Shown here: positions 9,108-18,164 of the stretch, one piece after another | Position numbering within the stretch: position 1 is the stretch's first letter | How the letters are laid out: every line of letters begins with the position of its first letter | Assembly (NCBI GenBank): GCA_965263485.1 | Contig: CBDHHO010000001.1 | Location: 310,001 to 374,000, forward strand | Source of the DNA: Haliotispira sp965263485 | GTDB lineage: Bacteria > Spirochaetota > Spirochaetia > SP-2023 | Reading direction: 5' to 3' | Length of the DNA stretch: 64,000 bases | Position numbers and translations under genes: made by a program | Notes under the pieces: generated by a model | The model's input: the letters and a program-made list of their open reading frames with translations, nothing else | Databases searched by the model: none | What the model was told of the DNA's origin: nothing

Positions 9108-9980
9108 ATGAAGCTGGCCGGCAAGTATATTTGGATTACTGGAAGTTCCAGTGGTATTGGGCTGGCCATGGCCAGACAGGCGTTGCGCCTTGGCGCGGCG
9201 GCTTTAGTGCTTTCGGGCAGTAATGAGCAAAAGCTGGCCAAGGCCGCAGAGCTCTGTCGCAGCAAAGCGGCTCAGGAAAACCCGGATTGCAGAATACTTT
9301 GCCTGCGCTTTGATATCGGCAAGGAAGCCGAAGTTCGCCAAGCAGTAGAGCTGTACTGGCAGCAACTGGAGCGGCTGGACATTCTGGTCCACAATGCCGG
9401 TCTGTCGCAGCGCGCACCGATGCTGAGCACCAGCCTTGAAGTGGAGCAGCGATTGATGGCAACCAATTATTGGGGCGCCATTATACTGACCAAGCTGTTG
9501 CTGCCTTCCATGCTGAAAAATCCACGCTGTTATCTGGGCGTGACCAGCAGCGTGACGGGCCTGTTCGGCGTGCCGTTGCGCACCAGCTACTGCGCCGGCA
9601 AACACGCTCTGAACGGCTATTTCAGCGCTTTACAGACCGAATATTACCGTGAAGGCCTGCGAGTCACTCTGCTTTGTCCGGGTAAGATCAATACCGAAAT
9701 CAGCAAGTCTGCCATGACGGGCGATGGCAGTGCCTTGGGAATTTTGGAAAAGGGCCATCAGCAAGGCATCAGCGCAGAGCGCTGTGCCGCAATTTTCTGG
9801 ACAGGCCTGCGACGGGGGCGTTTAATGTGCTATGCAGTGCGTTTAGAAGCCCTTGCCATCATCTTGCACCGCCTTTCCCCCCAGTGGGGTTCGGCATTAA
9901 TTCGGCGTATTTTGCCCCTGCGTGAAGAGGGCGATAGCAATACTAATGGCCCCGAAGCCCAACGCAATGCGCGATGGTAG
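9108..9980 (+). CDS. Short-chain dehydrogenase/reductase
   Basis: 290 residues from ATG 9108, chosen for its GGAG ribosome binding site and because the Rossmann fold starts at once (KYIWITGSSSGIG). The classical SDR motifs are present: TGSSSGIG near residue 10, HNAG near 95, the catalytic Ser in SSVTG, and YCAGK near 160-164. A C-terminal extension (residues 235-290) includes a hydrophobic segment. The sequence resembles DHRS7-like or membrane-associated SDRs. The substrate cannot be assigned. It starts 60 bases after the ISL3 element. Confidence 0.85.
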   Translation: MKLAGKYIWITGSSSGIGLAMARQALRLGAAALVLSGSNEQKLAKAAELCRSKAAQENPDCRILCLRFDIGKEAEVRQAVELYWQQLERLDILVHNAGLSQRAPMLSTSLEVEQRLMATNYWGAIILTKLLLPSMLKNPRCYLGVTSSVTGLFGVPLRTSYCAGKHALNGYFSALQTEYYREGLRVTLLCPGKINTEISKSAMTGDGSALGILEKGHQQGISAERCAAIFWTGLRRGRLMCYAVRLEALAIILHRLSPQWGSALIRRILPLREEGDSNTNGPEAQRNARW

Positions 9981-10382
9981 AGCCATGGCAGGAAACTCTT
10001 ATCAGATCAGACCATGGGTCAGGTAAAAGCTCTTCCAAAATCTTCAGGTTTTAGAGGCTCCCTTTACACATCGACTTGCCTAGTCATCATCATAATATCC
10101 CAAAGCCCCCCACAGCAACTTCTATTGACAGCATCTTCAAAAACGTCATACTGCTGCCGCTTATTCGAGGATGATGGAAAGTATGGGCCAGAGTCCCCAA
10201 TAGGCAAACTTTTGTCGTGAGAAAAAGAGCCAATTCTTAAAGGCCTCTGCAAAAAATTCGCTTTCGATGCTGTGCGAGTAAAATTTTCACGACAACGAAA
10301 AAATGAACCCAAAGCACAGTTGTTTTCTGGAAGTTCCGAAACACTCTCTCAGAGTCCCGGAAATTTTGTTTGTATTGATCAA
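9981..10382. other. Non-coding stretch with element debris
   Basis: No convincing gene. It contains a solo transposon end at 10049-10062 (TTTTAGAGGCTCCC) and a left-end-like fragment around 10240-10275 (AAAAAATTCGCTTTCGATGC), so it looks like the eroded remains of several element copies. Confidence 0.5.
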
Positions 10383-10620
10383 GGGGACCTCTAAAAATTC
10401 CCCACCACAGAAGGATGGCGCACCAGACTCGGTCTTTTTCACGGAGCAGCTTTGTCACGAAAGAGAGGAAGCAGGCTCTTTGCTGCGCACGGCCTGCCAG
10501 TTCACCAATGCTGAGTCAGCTCACATTGGTGCCATACAGCAAAGTATGGCTCGGCTTCCGTTCCTCGCTGCCGCAAAAATCCCTTCGTCTGGCATCAAAA
10601 GCGAATTTTTAGAGGTCCCC
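10383..10620 (-). mobile_element. MITE copy b (divergent long form, reverse orientation)
   Basis: GGGGACCTCTAAAAATTC at the left and GAATTTTTAGAGGTCCCC at the right, flanked by TCAA and TTAA. Read on the minus strand, the body matches the family (GATGC..., GCCATACTTTGCTGTATGGC). It carries an extra hairpin at the centre, arms 10503-10510 and 10524-10531, different in sequence from the insertion hairpin of copy a. Confidence 0.8.
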
Positions 10621-10653
10621 TTAAATGGATATTTTGCCGGCAGCAGAACATTA

Positions 10654-10742
10654 GGGCACTTCTAAAAATTCCAATTTTGCTCCAGACCTTTTTCACAGAG
10701 CAGCTTTGTCTGGCATCAAAAAGCGAATTTTTAGAGGTTCCC
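10654..10742 (-). mobile_element. MITE copy c (short form, 89 bp)
   Basis: Ends GGGCACTTCTAAAAATTC and GAATTTTTAGAGGTTCCC with a perfect 4-bp target duplication ATTA on both sides (10650-10653, 10743-10746). Most of the internal palindrome is deleted. Confidence 0.85.
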
Positions 10743-10745
10743 ATT

Positions 10746-10783
10746 AGTTTGCCAGCGCTGCCCGAGTTTGCCAGCGCTGCCCG
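10746..10783 (+). repeat. Two exact 19-bp tandem repeats upstream of metE
   Basis: AGTTTGCCAGCGCTGCCCG occurs twice in direct succession, ending 18 bases before the metE ATG. Each unit contains the palindrome CAGCGCTG. The position and symmetry would suit a regulator-binding site, but no regulator is identified. Confidence 0.7.
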
Positions 10784-10801
10784 GCAGTTCAGAGGTGCTG
10801 C

Positions 10802-13096
10802 ATGTCCCTGACCACCACCGTTTTAGGTTATCCCCGCATCGGGGCCAAACGTGAGCTCAAACGAGCTCAGGAAGCCTACTGGAAAGGCAAAATCGATGTA
10901 GCGGTACTGCAAAGTGTTGCCGCCAAAGTGCGCCAGAGCAATTACCGCTCCATGATGGATGCGGGAATCAACGAAATTCCGGTGGGCGACTTCAGTTTCT
11001 ACGACCATGTACTGGACACAATTTGTATGGTCGGAGCCATTCCTGCACGCTACCGGGACATTCGTGAGAGGTTTGGTGAAGGTCTGGATCTGTTCTTTGC
11101 TATGGCTCGCGGCCACCAGAAGGATGGTGTGGACGTAGGGGCCATGGAAATGACCAAGTGGCTGGACACCAATTACCACAATATCGTGCCCGAATTGCAG
11201 ACCGGACAAAATTTTCAGCTCGATAGCTCCCGTCTACACGATCTGCTGCAGGAAGCCAAAGCCTCTGTCGGATCCGCCGCCGGCCTGCGTCCGGTGGTAT
11301 TGGGCCCGGTCAGTTTTCTGTTGCTCAGCAAAGGAGTCGCAGAGCCCCTGAAACTGCTTGATGAGCTGCTGCCGGTGTACGAACAGCTGCTGGACGAACT
11401 GAGCGAGTACCCGCATGTCCAAATGGAAGAACCCTGTTTGGCACTGGACCTGGATACGAAGGCTCAGAATGCCTACCGCAAAGCCTACGGCACGCTGAGT
11501 CTCAGGGCCAAGTTGTTTATTGCCAGTTATTTCGCTCCGCTGCGCGAAAATGCCCGACTGGTTTTGAGTCAGCCGATTGAAACTCTCCACATCGACTTGA
11601 TCAACAACAGCGAGGCCGAAGTCGATGCCATTCTGGCCCAATTGCCTGCGGGGCTCAAAATCTCGGCGGGCATCGTCAACGGTCGCAATATCTGGCGTAA
11701 AAAACTGCGCCAAGCACTGTCCTTGTTACAGAAAATCGCCGCCAAAATCGGCAATGAGCGCCTGATTATCAGTTCTTCCTGCTCGCTGTTGTACAGCCCG
11801 GTGGACTTGAGTTTCGAAAAGGGACATCTGAGCGAGGATGTCTATCAGCAACTAGCCTTTGCTCGCCAGAAGCTGGATGAGATTGCTACCTTGGCCAAAG
11901 GGCTGGAGCAGGGTGAGGACACCATTGCGGAAGCGCTCGCCGCCAGCGATGCCACCATTGCCGCTCGCCAGAACTCACAAGTTATCAACAACCCCGGGGT
12001 ACAGCAGCGCGTGGCCGGTATTGACACCAAAGATACCGAGCGCAAGAGCACCTTTGCCGAACGCCGCAAGCAACAGATTAATCGACTCAATTTGCCGCTG
12101 TTTCCCACCACCACCATTGGTTCTTTTCCGCAGACCGCCGTCGTGCGCAAGCAGCGCAATGCCTTCCGCAAGGGCGAAATCACGGCCCGGCAGTACCAGA
12201 GTTTCCTAGAGGAAGAGACGCGCAAGTGTATTCAAATCCAAGAAGATATTGACTTGGATGTGCTGGTACATGGGGAGTTTGAGCGTACTGACATGGTCGA
12301 ATACTTTGGCGAACAGCTCAACGGGTTGGCCTTTACCAGCAACGGCTGGGTACAGTCTTACGGTTCACGCTGTGTGCGTCCGCCGGTAATCTACGGCGAT
12401 GTGGCGCGGCCCAAAGCGATGACGGTAGATTGGATGACCTTTGCCCGGAAACAGACCAAACGACCAATGAAGGCCATGTTGACCGGGCCAATCACTATTT
12501 TGAAGTGGTCGTTTGTGCGCGATGATCAACCGTTGTCGCAGACCTGCTTGCAGCTAGCTCTCGCCCTTCGCGATGAGGTGCTGGATCTGGAGCAGGCCGG
12601 GCTTCCTATCATACAGATTGATGAACCGGCCATCCGCGAGGCTTTGCCACTACGCAAGGCCGATCAGCAGGCCTATCTGGACTGGGCAGTGCAGAGTTTC
12701 CGCGTCAGTGCCTCAGGGGTACGCGATGAGACTCAGATTCACACGCACATGTGCTATTCAGAGTTCAACGAAATTATGAGTGCTATTGCCGCAATGGATA
12801 CGGATGTCATCAGCATTGAGGCTTCGCGTTCGCAGCTTGATATTCTGAAGGTGATGAGCGAGGCCCGCTATCCCAGTGAAATCGGCTTGGGCGTCTATGA
12901 TATTCACTCGCCGCGCGTACCACGGCTCAACGAGATGGCTAATGTGATCCGCAAGGCCAGTAAGTACCTGGAAAACTGGCAGATATGGATCAATCCGGAC
13001 TGCGGTCTCAAAACTCGCGATTGGCCCGAAACCGAAGGCGCGCTGCGCCTGATGGTTGAGGCTGCCAAGGTACTGCGTAAAGAACTGGGTGATTGA
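10802..13096 (+). CDS. metE: Cobalamin-independent methionine synthase
   Basis: Transfers the methyl group of 5-methyltetrahydropteroyl-triglutamate to homocysteine. 764 residues, the usual full length, with two homologous barrel domains. The N-terminus TTVLGYPRIGAKRELKRA is characteristic. Zinc ligands are visible: His and Cys in HTHMC near residues 647-650, Glu in SIEASRS near 673 and Cys in NPDCGLKTR near 733. The second-domain entry FPTTTIGSFPQT is present. The AGAGG ribosome binding site is followed by GTGCTGC and ATG. A 19-bp tandem repeat directly upstream may be regulatory. A solo transposon end lies 11 bases after the stop. Confidence 0.97.
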   Translation: MSLTTTVLGYPRIGAKRELKRAQEAYWKGKIDVAVLQSVAAKVRQSNYRSMMDAGINEIPVGDFSFYDHVLDTICMVGAIPARYRDIRERFGEGLDLFFAMARGHQKDGVDVGAMEMTKWLDTNYHNIVPELQTGQNFQLDSSRLHDLLQEAKASVGSAAGLRPVVLGPVSFLLLSKGVAEPLKLLDELLPVYEQLLDELSEYPHVQMEEPCLALDLDTKAQNAYRKAYGTLSLRAKLFIASYFAPLRENARLVLSQPIETLHIDLINNSEAEVDAILAQLPAGLKISAGIVNGRNIWRKKLRQALSLLQKIAAKIGNERLIISSSCSLLYSPVDLSFEKGHLSEDVYQQLAFARQKLDEIATLAKGLEQGEDTIAEALAASDATIAARQNSQVINNPGVQQRVAGIDTKDTERKSTFAERRKQQINRLNLPLFPTTTIGSFPQTAVVRKQRNAFRKGEITARQYQSFLEEETRKCIQIQEDIDLDVLVHGEFERTDMVEYFGEQLNGLAFTSNGWVQSYGSRCVRPPVIYGDVARPKAMTVDWMTFARKQTKRPMKAMLTGPITILKWSFVRDDQPLSQTCLQLALALRDEVLDLEQAGLPIIQIDEPAIREALPLRKADQQAYLDWAVQSFRVSASGVRDETQIHTHMCYSEFNEIMSAIAAMDTDVISIEASRSQLDILKVMSEARYPSEIGLGVYDIHSPRVPRLNEMANVIRKASKYLENWQIWINPDCGLKTRDWPETEGALRLMVEAAKVLRKELGD

Positions 13097-13107
13097 GGAA
13101 GGCTCTA

Positions 13108-13118
13108 GGGCACCTCTA
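13108..13118 (+). repeat. Solo transposon end
   Basis: GGGCACCTCTA, followed by GTAAAAATCC, matches the family left terminus. It lies just downstream of metE and has no matching right end nearby. Confidence 0.5.
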
Positions 13119-13178
13119 GTAAAAATCCATTATTTGGGCCGGGGCTCCATATATCAGAACACTAATCAGGAAGCCCGG

Positions 13179-13601
13179 TTAACACAATGTATAGCTATAC
13201 CAGAACAATTTGCCGCAGTCCGTGCTTTCCGGGTACCAAAATTTCAGCGAAAAGCCCTTTTGCACAGTGCTCTTGCTGTCTGTTTTAGCAACATTGTGGG
13301 CATTGGCATCAAGATTGCTGAGGAGCCCATGCAGCAATCCAGCCCACCTGTACTGCCGCAGTGCCTTCCGCTGCTGCTGCTCACGAATATGTAGTATATG
13401 GATGTCCAGGCTGCCCTTCCCCGGATTCAATTGCTGCCACAGTCGGAAGGACACCGGCTGATGGCAAATCGGACAGGGGTGCCAAGCAGTGGCTACATCC
13501 GGCACTGCCGCGCAGGAAGGGCAGCATGGCAGAGTGGGAGGCTGCCCTTTCGACGCTTCTGGGTCTGCTTCAAAATAAACACCGCACCAAGCGCAGCGCA
13601 T
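13179..13601 (-). CDS. Small zinc-ribbon protein, hypothetical
   Basis: 140 residues on the minus strand from ATG 13601. The N-terminal half has three Cys-x2-Cys pairs (MRCAWCG, CCPSC, HPCPICH), as in zinc-ribbon or treble-clef proteins. The first is followed by an acidic linker. The C-terminal half is basic (REQQQRKALRQYRW). A GTG at 13664 would add 21 residues, but it sits directly after a predicted -10 box, so the internal ATG with GGAG 12 bases upstream is preferred. Function unknown. The regular cysteine spacing argues for a real gene, although the last third (after about residue 95) may be fortuitous. Confidence 0.5.
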   Translation of the reverse strand: MRCAWCGVYFEADPEASKGQPPTLPCCPSCAAVPDVATAWHPCPICHQPVSFRLWQQLNPGKGSLDIHILHIREQQQRKALRQYRWAGLLHGLLSNLDANAHNVAKTDSKSTVQKGFSLKFWYPESTDCGKLFWYSYTLC

Positions 13602-13666
13602 AAAATGTGGGGTCACTCCAGTCACGTGATAAATCCTATTCTTGGTCCGGAAAGAGAATAGCACCC

Positions 13667-13695
13667 ATTATAGCGGAGTGAGTCAACCCGGCAAG
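13667..13695 (-). promoter_or_regulatory. Predicted promoter for the zinc-ribbon gene
   Basis: On the minus strand: CTTGCC (13690-13695), a 17-bp spacer and a perfect TATAAT (13667-13672). Confidence 0.45.
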
Positions 13696-13798
13696 AACTC
13701 TCGCTTCAAGTTTCCTGCACTCCGTCCAAAATCGGGTTTATCAGAAGATTAATGGAACGTAATCCTTCAAGGTGCTGGAAGAACGGATCTTTTCTCCA

Positions 13799-13962
13799 GG
13801 GCACCTCTAAAAATTCGCTTTCGATGCTGAATCAGCGAGATTTTGTCGATAGCTAGGAAGTGAAGCCGAGGCATACTTTGCTGTATGGTAAGGCTTTTCT
13901 GACAAAGCTACTCGGCAACAAGATCGCGATTCAGCGCGGAATTGGAATTTTTAGAGGTGCCC
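13799..13962 (+). mobile_element. MITE copy d (standard form, 164 bp)
   Basis: Ends GGGCACCTCTAAAAATTC and GAATTTTTAGAGGTGCCC, with a perfect 4-bp target duplication TCCA (13795-13798 and 13963-13966). The body is the standard long imperfect palindrome around CATACTTTGCTGTATG. Confidence 0.93.
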
Positions 13963-14034
13963 TCCAGCCCTTGACCTCCCCAGAAGGGGTTGACATCTAT
14001 TTTGCGAGCTGAGGCGGCATCTTTCTGTGGTGGA

Positions 14035-14052
14035 GAATTTTTAGAGCTGCCC
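14035..14052 (+). repeat. Solo transposon end (GCTGCCC variant)
   Basis: GAATTTTTAGAGCTGCCC preceded by CTTTCTGTGGTGGA. The same combination recurs at 49383-49417 and, inverted, at the left end of copy b, so it marks a sub-family. A further variant end (GGAAGCTCTAAAAAG) is at 14173-14187. The remaining 13967-14354 sequence shows no gene. Confidence 0.55.
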
Positions 14053-14354
14053 TTTATAAGACAGAATCTAGATAAGACAGAATCCAGGTTTGGCTTCGTT
14101 GCTTGCAGTTAAAGTCGGCAGATTGCCAGTTCCTTGACCAAATGCCTCTTCCCGCGTAGCTTCTAACGAAAAGGAAGCTCTAAAAAGTCTCAATTGCATC
14201 AACCTGAATCCCCCTTCCGAAACCTTGCTTCTGCGAGTCTGTGAATACGATTGCGGGCCTTATGCTGCAAACCTTGGCAGGGCCCCTGGCGGAGCATGTT
14301 TCGGCTTCAGCACCCGGCAGAATTCTGGTTCACAAAGCATCGAAAGGAATAATT

Positions 14355-14816
14355 ATGAAACTGAGAGAAGGACAGAGGGCCCCCGATTTCTCCCTGGCGG
14401 GCTCGGACGGCAAAACCTACAGCCTGGCGGATTTCCGGGGCAAGCGTGTGGTGCTCTATTTCTACCCAAAGGACGACACCCCCGGCTGCACCACCGAGGC
14501 CACGGACTTCACCGGCTATCTAAAGGACTTTGCGGCACAGAACACCGTAGTTGTCGGGGTCAGTCCCGACAGTGTGCAGAAACACCGGGAATTTATCGAC
14601 AAACACCGGCTGGGAATCTTGTTGCTGGCCGACCCCGAGAAAAGCTGCATTCAGGCCTACGGAGCCTGGGGCGAAAAGCAGAACTACGGCAAGGTCTACG
14701 AAGGTCTGATCCGCTCCACCATCTTGATTGACGCAGAAGGTCTGGTCGAAAAGCTCTACTACAATGTTAAAGCCAAGGGCCACGCCGAGCGCATCCTGCG
14801 CGAACTGCCTCACTGA
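14355..14816 (+). CDS. bcp: Thioredoxin-dependent peroxiredoxin, BCP/PrxQ type
   Basis: 153 residues; reduces hydroperoxides using a peroxidatic cysteine. ATG 14355 has AAAGGA seven bases upstream, and the fold starts directly (LREGQRAPDFSL). The active-site segment YFYPKDDTPGCTTEA carries the peroxidatic Cys near residue 44 with the conserved Pro and Thr. The usual resolving Cys five residues later is replaced by Thr-Asp-Phe, so it is probably a 1-Cys-type member. Another Cys (EKSCIQAYGAWG) is near residue 97. ychF follows after 25 bases. Confidence 0.93.
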   Translation: MKLREGQRAPDFSLAGSDGKTYSLADFRGKRVVLYFYPKDDTPGCTTEATDFTGYLKDFAAQNTVVVGVSPDSVQKHREFIDKHRLGILLLADPEKSCIQAYGAWGEKQNYGKVYEGLIRSTILIDAEGLVEKLYYNVKAKGHAERILRELPH

Positions 14817-14841
14817 GCCAAGGCAGATTATAGGACAACGA

Positions 14842-15972
14842 ATGGCATTAAACTGTGGCATTGTAGGTTTGCCCAACGTCGGTAAATCCACCATCTTTTC
14901 GGCCCTGACGGCGGCTCCCGCCGAGGCGGCCAACTACCCGTTCTGCACCATTGATCCAAACCAAGGCATCGTTTCCGTGCTCGACGCGCGCTTAGTGCGC
15001 ATCGCCGGGCTGATTCCGGCAGAAAAGACCATCCACACCACGATTGAGTTTGTCGATATCGCCGGGCTGGTCAAAGGTGCTTCTGCGGGTGAAGGGCTGG
15101 GCAACCAGTTTCTGGCCAATATCCGCGAAACCAACCTGATCGTGCACGTGGTGCGCTGTTTTGAAGACGGGGATATCGTCCATGTCGATGGTGGCATTGA
15201 CGCCCTGCGCGACATTGAAACCATTGCCACCGAACTGGCCCTGGCCGACCTGGGCAGCGTGGACAAGGCCAAAGAACGTTACGAGCGCCTGAGGCGGGCC
15301 AATGATATCAGGCAGAGGGCCTGCTGTGCCAACGCCCTAGCCCTGTTGGAGCGCATTGCCGAACACTTGAACGACCTGAAACCGGTGCGCCAGTTTGTCT
15401 CCGACAACAAATTTACCAAAGAGGAGGAAGAAATTTTCCGAGACCTGCACCTGATTACGGCCAAACCGCAGATTTATCTGTGCAATATCAACGAAGAAGA
15501 CTGTGCAGAAGGCTCTGTGAGCAACGAACAGCTTGCGGCAGTACAGCAGCTTGCCACGAGAGAAGGCGCGCAAATCCTGAGTATTTGCGGCCGCCTGGAA
15601 GCCGATATCGCCCAGATTGACGATGAAGAAGAGCGCAAGCTGTTCCTGCGAGAATCCGGTCTGACGGAGTCGGGCCTAGAGCAATTGGCTCGGATGGCAT
15701 ACCGCAGCCTGGGGCTGGGCTCCTTTTTTACCGTGGGCGGCAAGGAAAACCGGGCTTGGACCTTTCGCAACGGAGACACGGCACCGCAGTGCGCAGGCAA
15801 GATTCACAGCGATTTCGAGAAAGGCTTTATCAAAGCCGAAGTGTACCACTGTGATGACTTGTTTGCCGCAGGCAGCGAGTCCGCGCTGCGCAGTGCCGGA
15901 AAACTGCGCCTAGAAGGAAAGAGCTACATCGTTCGGGATGGCGATGTCATGCACTTTAAGTTCAATAGTTAG
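14842..15972 (+). CDS. ychF: Redox-regulated ATPase YchF (Obg-like)
   Basis: 376 residues. The P-loop GLPNVGKST is at residues 8-16, then the switch region YPFCTIDPNQG and the G3-like motif DIAGLVKGASAGEGLGNQFL. A coiled-coil insertion follows (about 130-200), and the C-terminal TGS domain (about 290-376) contains HSDFEKGFIKAEVYHCDDL. YchF hydrolyses ATP rather than GTP and associates with ribosomes. ATG 14842 was chosen because the family begins with this sequence; AGGA lies six bases upstream. The gene probably forms a unit with bcp. Confidence 0.95.
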   Translation: MALNCGIVGLPNVGKSTIFSALTAAPAEAANYPFCTIDPNQGIVSVLDARLVRIAGLIPAEKTIHTTIEFVDIAGLVKGASAGEGLGNQFLANIRETNLIVHVVRCFEDGDIVHVDGGIDALRDIETIATELALADLGSVDKAKERYERLRRANDIRQRACCANALALLERIAEHLNDLKPVRQFVSDNKFTKEEEEIFRDLHLITAKPQIYLCNINEEDCAEGSVSNEQLAAVQQLATREGAQILSICGRLEADIAQIDDEEERKLFLRESGLTESGLEQLARMAYRSLGLGSFFTVGGKENRAWTFRNGDTAPQCAGKIHSDFEKGFIKAEVYHCDDLFAAGSESALRSAGKLRLEGKSYIVRDGDVMHFKFNS

Positions 15973-16003
15973 ATACAGGGGAATGTAACGATTCTCACAG
16001 AAT

Positions 16004-16038
16004 GGAATTTTTAGAGGTCCCCTTTAGAAGGTCCCCTT
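16004..16038 (+). repeat. Solo transposon ends, two in tandem
   Basis: GGAATTTTTAGAGGTCCCC is followed directly by TTTAGAAGGTCCCCTTA, so two right-end-like sequences lie in tandem after ychF. The rest of 15973-16234 shows no supportable gene. Confidence 0.6.
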
Positions 16039-16234
16039 AATGACCAGGATTCGTATGACACTATGATAGCCATGACAGCCATGCGAATTGACGCAAGAAC
16101 AAGCAAACAGAAGAGCAGGCTGCCCGCATTCCATCCCGAAAACACCCTGCATGACAGCGGGGCCAAACCAGAGCAGCCCCTTGGTTGGGAACTTTGCGAT
16201 ATACGCAGGCTGCCATCACTCATGAGGATGAAAC

Positions 16235-18127
16235 ATGAAATTTGAAGAGTTTCCATTTGCTGATACTCTACAGCGAGCGGTTAGCGAAATGGGCTTTGTC
16301 GATTGCACTGCGGTGCAGGAACAAAGCTTCAACGCCTATTATGAAGGGAAAGACATTTACGCCCAGTCTCAGACGGGCACCGGCAAGACCGCAGCATTTA
16401 TGCTCTGCGGCCTTCAAGAACTGCTACGCAGAAACCAGGCAAACAACCCCGCAGCGGATACAACAGGCGATACAGAAGCCGGGCCGGAGTTTGTCGGTAA
16501 CATCAAAATGCTGATTCTCAGCCCGACCCGCGAATTGGCTCAGCAGATTGAAGAGGAGGCCCAATCACTGGGTCAGTTTCTTCCCGTGCAAATTGCCGCA
16601 TTTTATGGTGGTGTGGGCTATGAAGAGCAGCGCGCGCACCTGGACAGCGGTGTACAAATTATCACCGGCACGCCGGGCCGCATCATCGACTTGGCTAAGT
16701 CCGGCGAGCTGCCACTGGAACAAGTACAGATCATGGTGCTCGACGAGGCCGACCGCATGCTGGACATGGGCTTCATCGAAGATGTGCGCTGGGTGATGAG
16801 CAAGCTGCCTGCGGCTGACAAGCGCTTGACAATGCTCTACAGTGCCACACTGAACGCTAAAGTCGGCAACCTGACTTGGGAATTCATGCGCAGTGGCCAG
16901 ATCGCTGAAATCATCATTGAGCCCGAACAGATCACCACTGAAAACGTGGAGCAGGAACTGTACCACGTCAGTAATCAGGAAAAACTGCGTCTGCTGCTCA
17001 GCTTGGTCCGGAAGTATGACCCGGAGTCGGCCATCATTTTTTGTAATACCAAGAGTGGAGCCACTTTTCTGGAAGGCCGTCTGCGCCAGAGCGGTTATCA
17101 GGTCAAGGCTCTGATGGGAGACCTGCCGCAAGCCAGGCGCACACAGATTGTTGGTCAGTTGAAGGCAGGCAAGCTGCGCATTGTGGTGGCCACCGATGTG
17201 GCCTCCCGCGGCCTGCACATTGAAGGACTGCCACTGGTAATCAACTATGACCTGCCTGACGAGTCCGAAAACTATGTGCATCGCATCGGGCGCACGGCCC
17301 GTGCCGGAGCCAAAGGGCGAGCCATCAGCCTGGCCTGTGAACGCTATGTTTACAACCTGGCCGATATTGAGCGCTTTATCGACAGCAAAATCCCGGTATC
17401 GTGGTTTCCGGAAGAAGAACTGGTCGAAGTTCCGCGCTTTTCTTCTCGCAGTTCCCCTCGCGGCTCGGAACGCGGGCACCGAGGCTCAAGGGACTCCAGA
17501 GATTTCAGAGGCGCCAGAAACCCTGGAGGTTTCATGGGCAGCGGAGAGGGGAAGGGAAGCTCACGTGAAGGGCGTGACAATCGCCCAGAGCGTCCGGAAC
17601 ATGGAACTGCAAGTCCGGGAGTTCGCAGCAGCAGATACGGCAGACGTTCGGAAGTGTATCGGGGGAGGAATGGGGGCTCTGGGAGCTTTTCCGGAAGGGC
17701 TTCCCAAGGAAAGGAGCCACCCAAAGATAAAGAAGAGCGCCTGAAATACTACCAGCAAAAATACGGCGAGAATTTCGGCGCAGAGGGTAGCTCAGGCAAC
17801 GGGCGAACGGGAAACCCGAATCGACATAGTTCGGGGCCCTCCCGGCAACAGGGTTACCGCAGCAGTACTGATAAGCAGCAGCGCACGGGGGGGCAGGGCA
17901 GGCCCCAAGGTGGATATCGGGCCCAAAGATCAGACAGGACGAAACAGAACGGAAGCCGAGGGCCCCAAAATATCGGCTCCAATAATGGCAGTCGTCGCAG
18001 CAGATCGGGCGCTGCAATGCGACCCGACAGAACCAGAGATACGGGCCGGCAAAATCCGGTACCGCAGGCCCCTGCCGCACCGGATAAGAGACCCGGACTG
18101 TGGCAGCGTCTTTTCGGCAGGAGATAA
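16235..18127 (+). CDS. DEAD-box ATP-dependent RNA helicase
   Basis: 630 residues. The helicase core covers about residues 1-380: Q-motif region with CTAVQEQSF, Walker A SQTGTGKTA (about 45-53), PTRELAQQ, TPGR, DEAD (about 169-172), SAT (about 203) and HRIGRTARAG (about 348-357). Residues 420-630 are a long low-complexity tail rich in Arg, Gly and Ser, expected to bind RNA non-specifically. The role is RNA or ribosome remodelling in the cytoplasm, similar to DeaD/RhlE. GAGGATG seven bases upstream sets the start. The tail codons give long overlapping open frames in other phases, which are not genes. aroDE begins 37 bases later. Confidence 0.93.
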   Translation: MKFEEFPFADTLQRAVSEMGFVDCTAVQEQSFNAYYEGKDIYAQSQTGTGKTAAFMLCGLQELLRRNQANNPAADTTGDTEAGPEFVGNIKMLILSPTRELAQQIEEEAQSLGQFLPVQIAAFYGGVGYEEQRAHLDSGVQIITGTPGRIIDLAKSGELPLEQVQIMVLDEADRMLDMGFIEDVRWVMSKLPAADKRLTMLYSATLNAKVGNLTWEFMRSGQIAEIIIEPEQITTENVEQELYHVSNQEKLRLLLSLVRKYDPESAIIFCNTKSGATFLEGRLRQSGYQVKALMGDLPQARRTQIVGQLKAGKLRIVVATDVASRGLHIEGLPLVINYDLPDESENYVHRIGRTARAGAKGRAISLACERYVYNLADIERFIDSKIPVSWFPEEELVEVPRFSSRSSPRGSERGHRGSRDSRDFRGARNPGGFMGSGEGKGSSREGRDNRPERPEHGTASPGVRSSRYGRRSEVYRGRNGGSGSFSGRASQGKEPPKDKEERLKYYQQKYGENFGAEGSSGNGRTGNPNRHSSGPSRQQGYRSSTDKQQRTGGQGRPQGGYRAQRSDRTKQNGSRGPQNIGSNNGSRRSRSGAAMRPDRTRDTGRQNPVPQAPAAPDKRPGLWQRLFGRR

Positions 18128-18164
18128 GACAAAGCTCTCCGCGGGAAGCTGCAGACTGTTTGTT

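Noticed and set aside
17910..18164. N-terminal extension of AroDE in the open frame
   Set aside because: It overlaps the helicase tail, is low-complexity in the same way, and contains no domain; the ATG at 18165 lies just ahead of the dehydratase domain.
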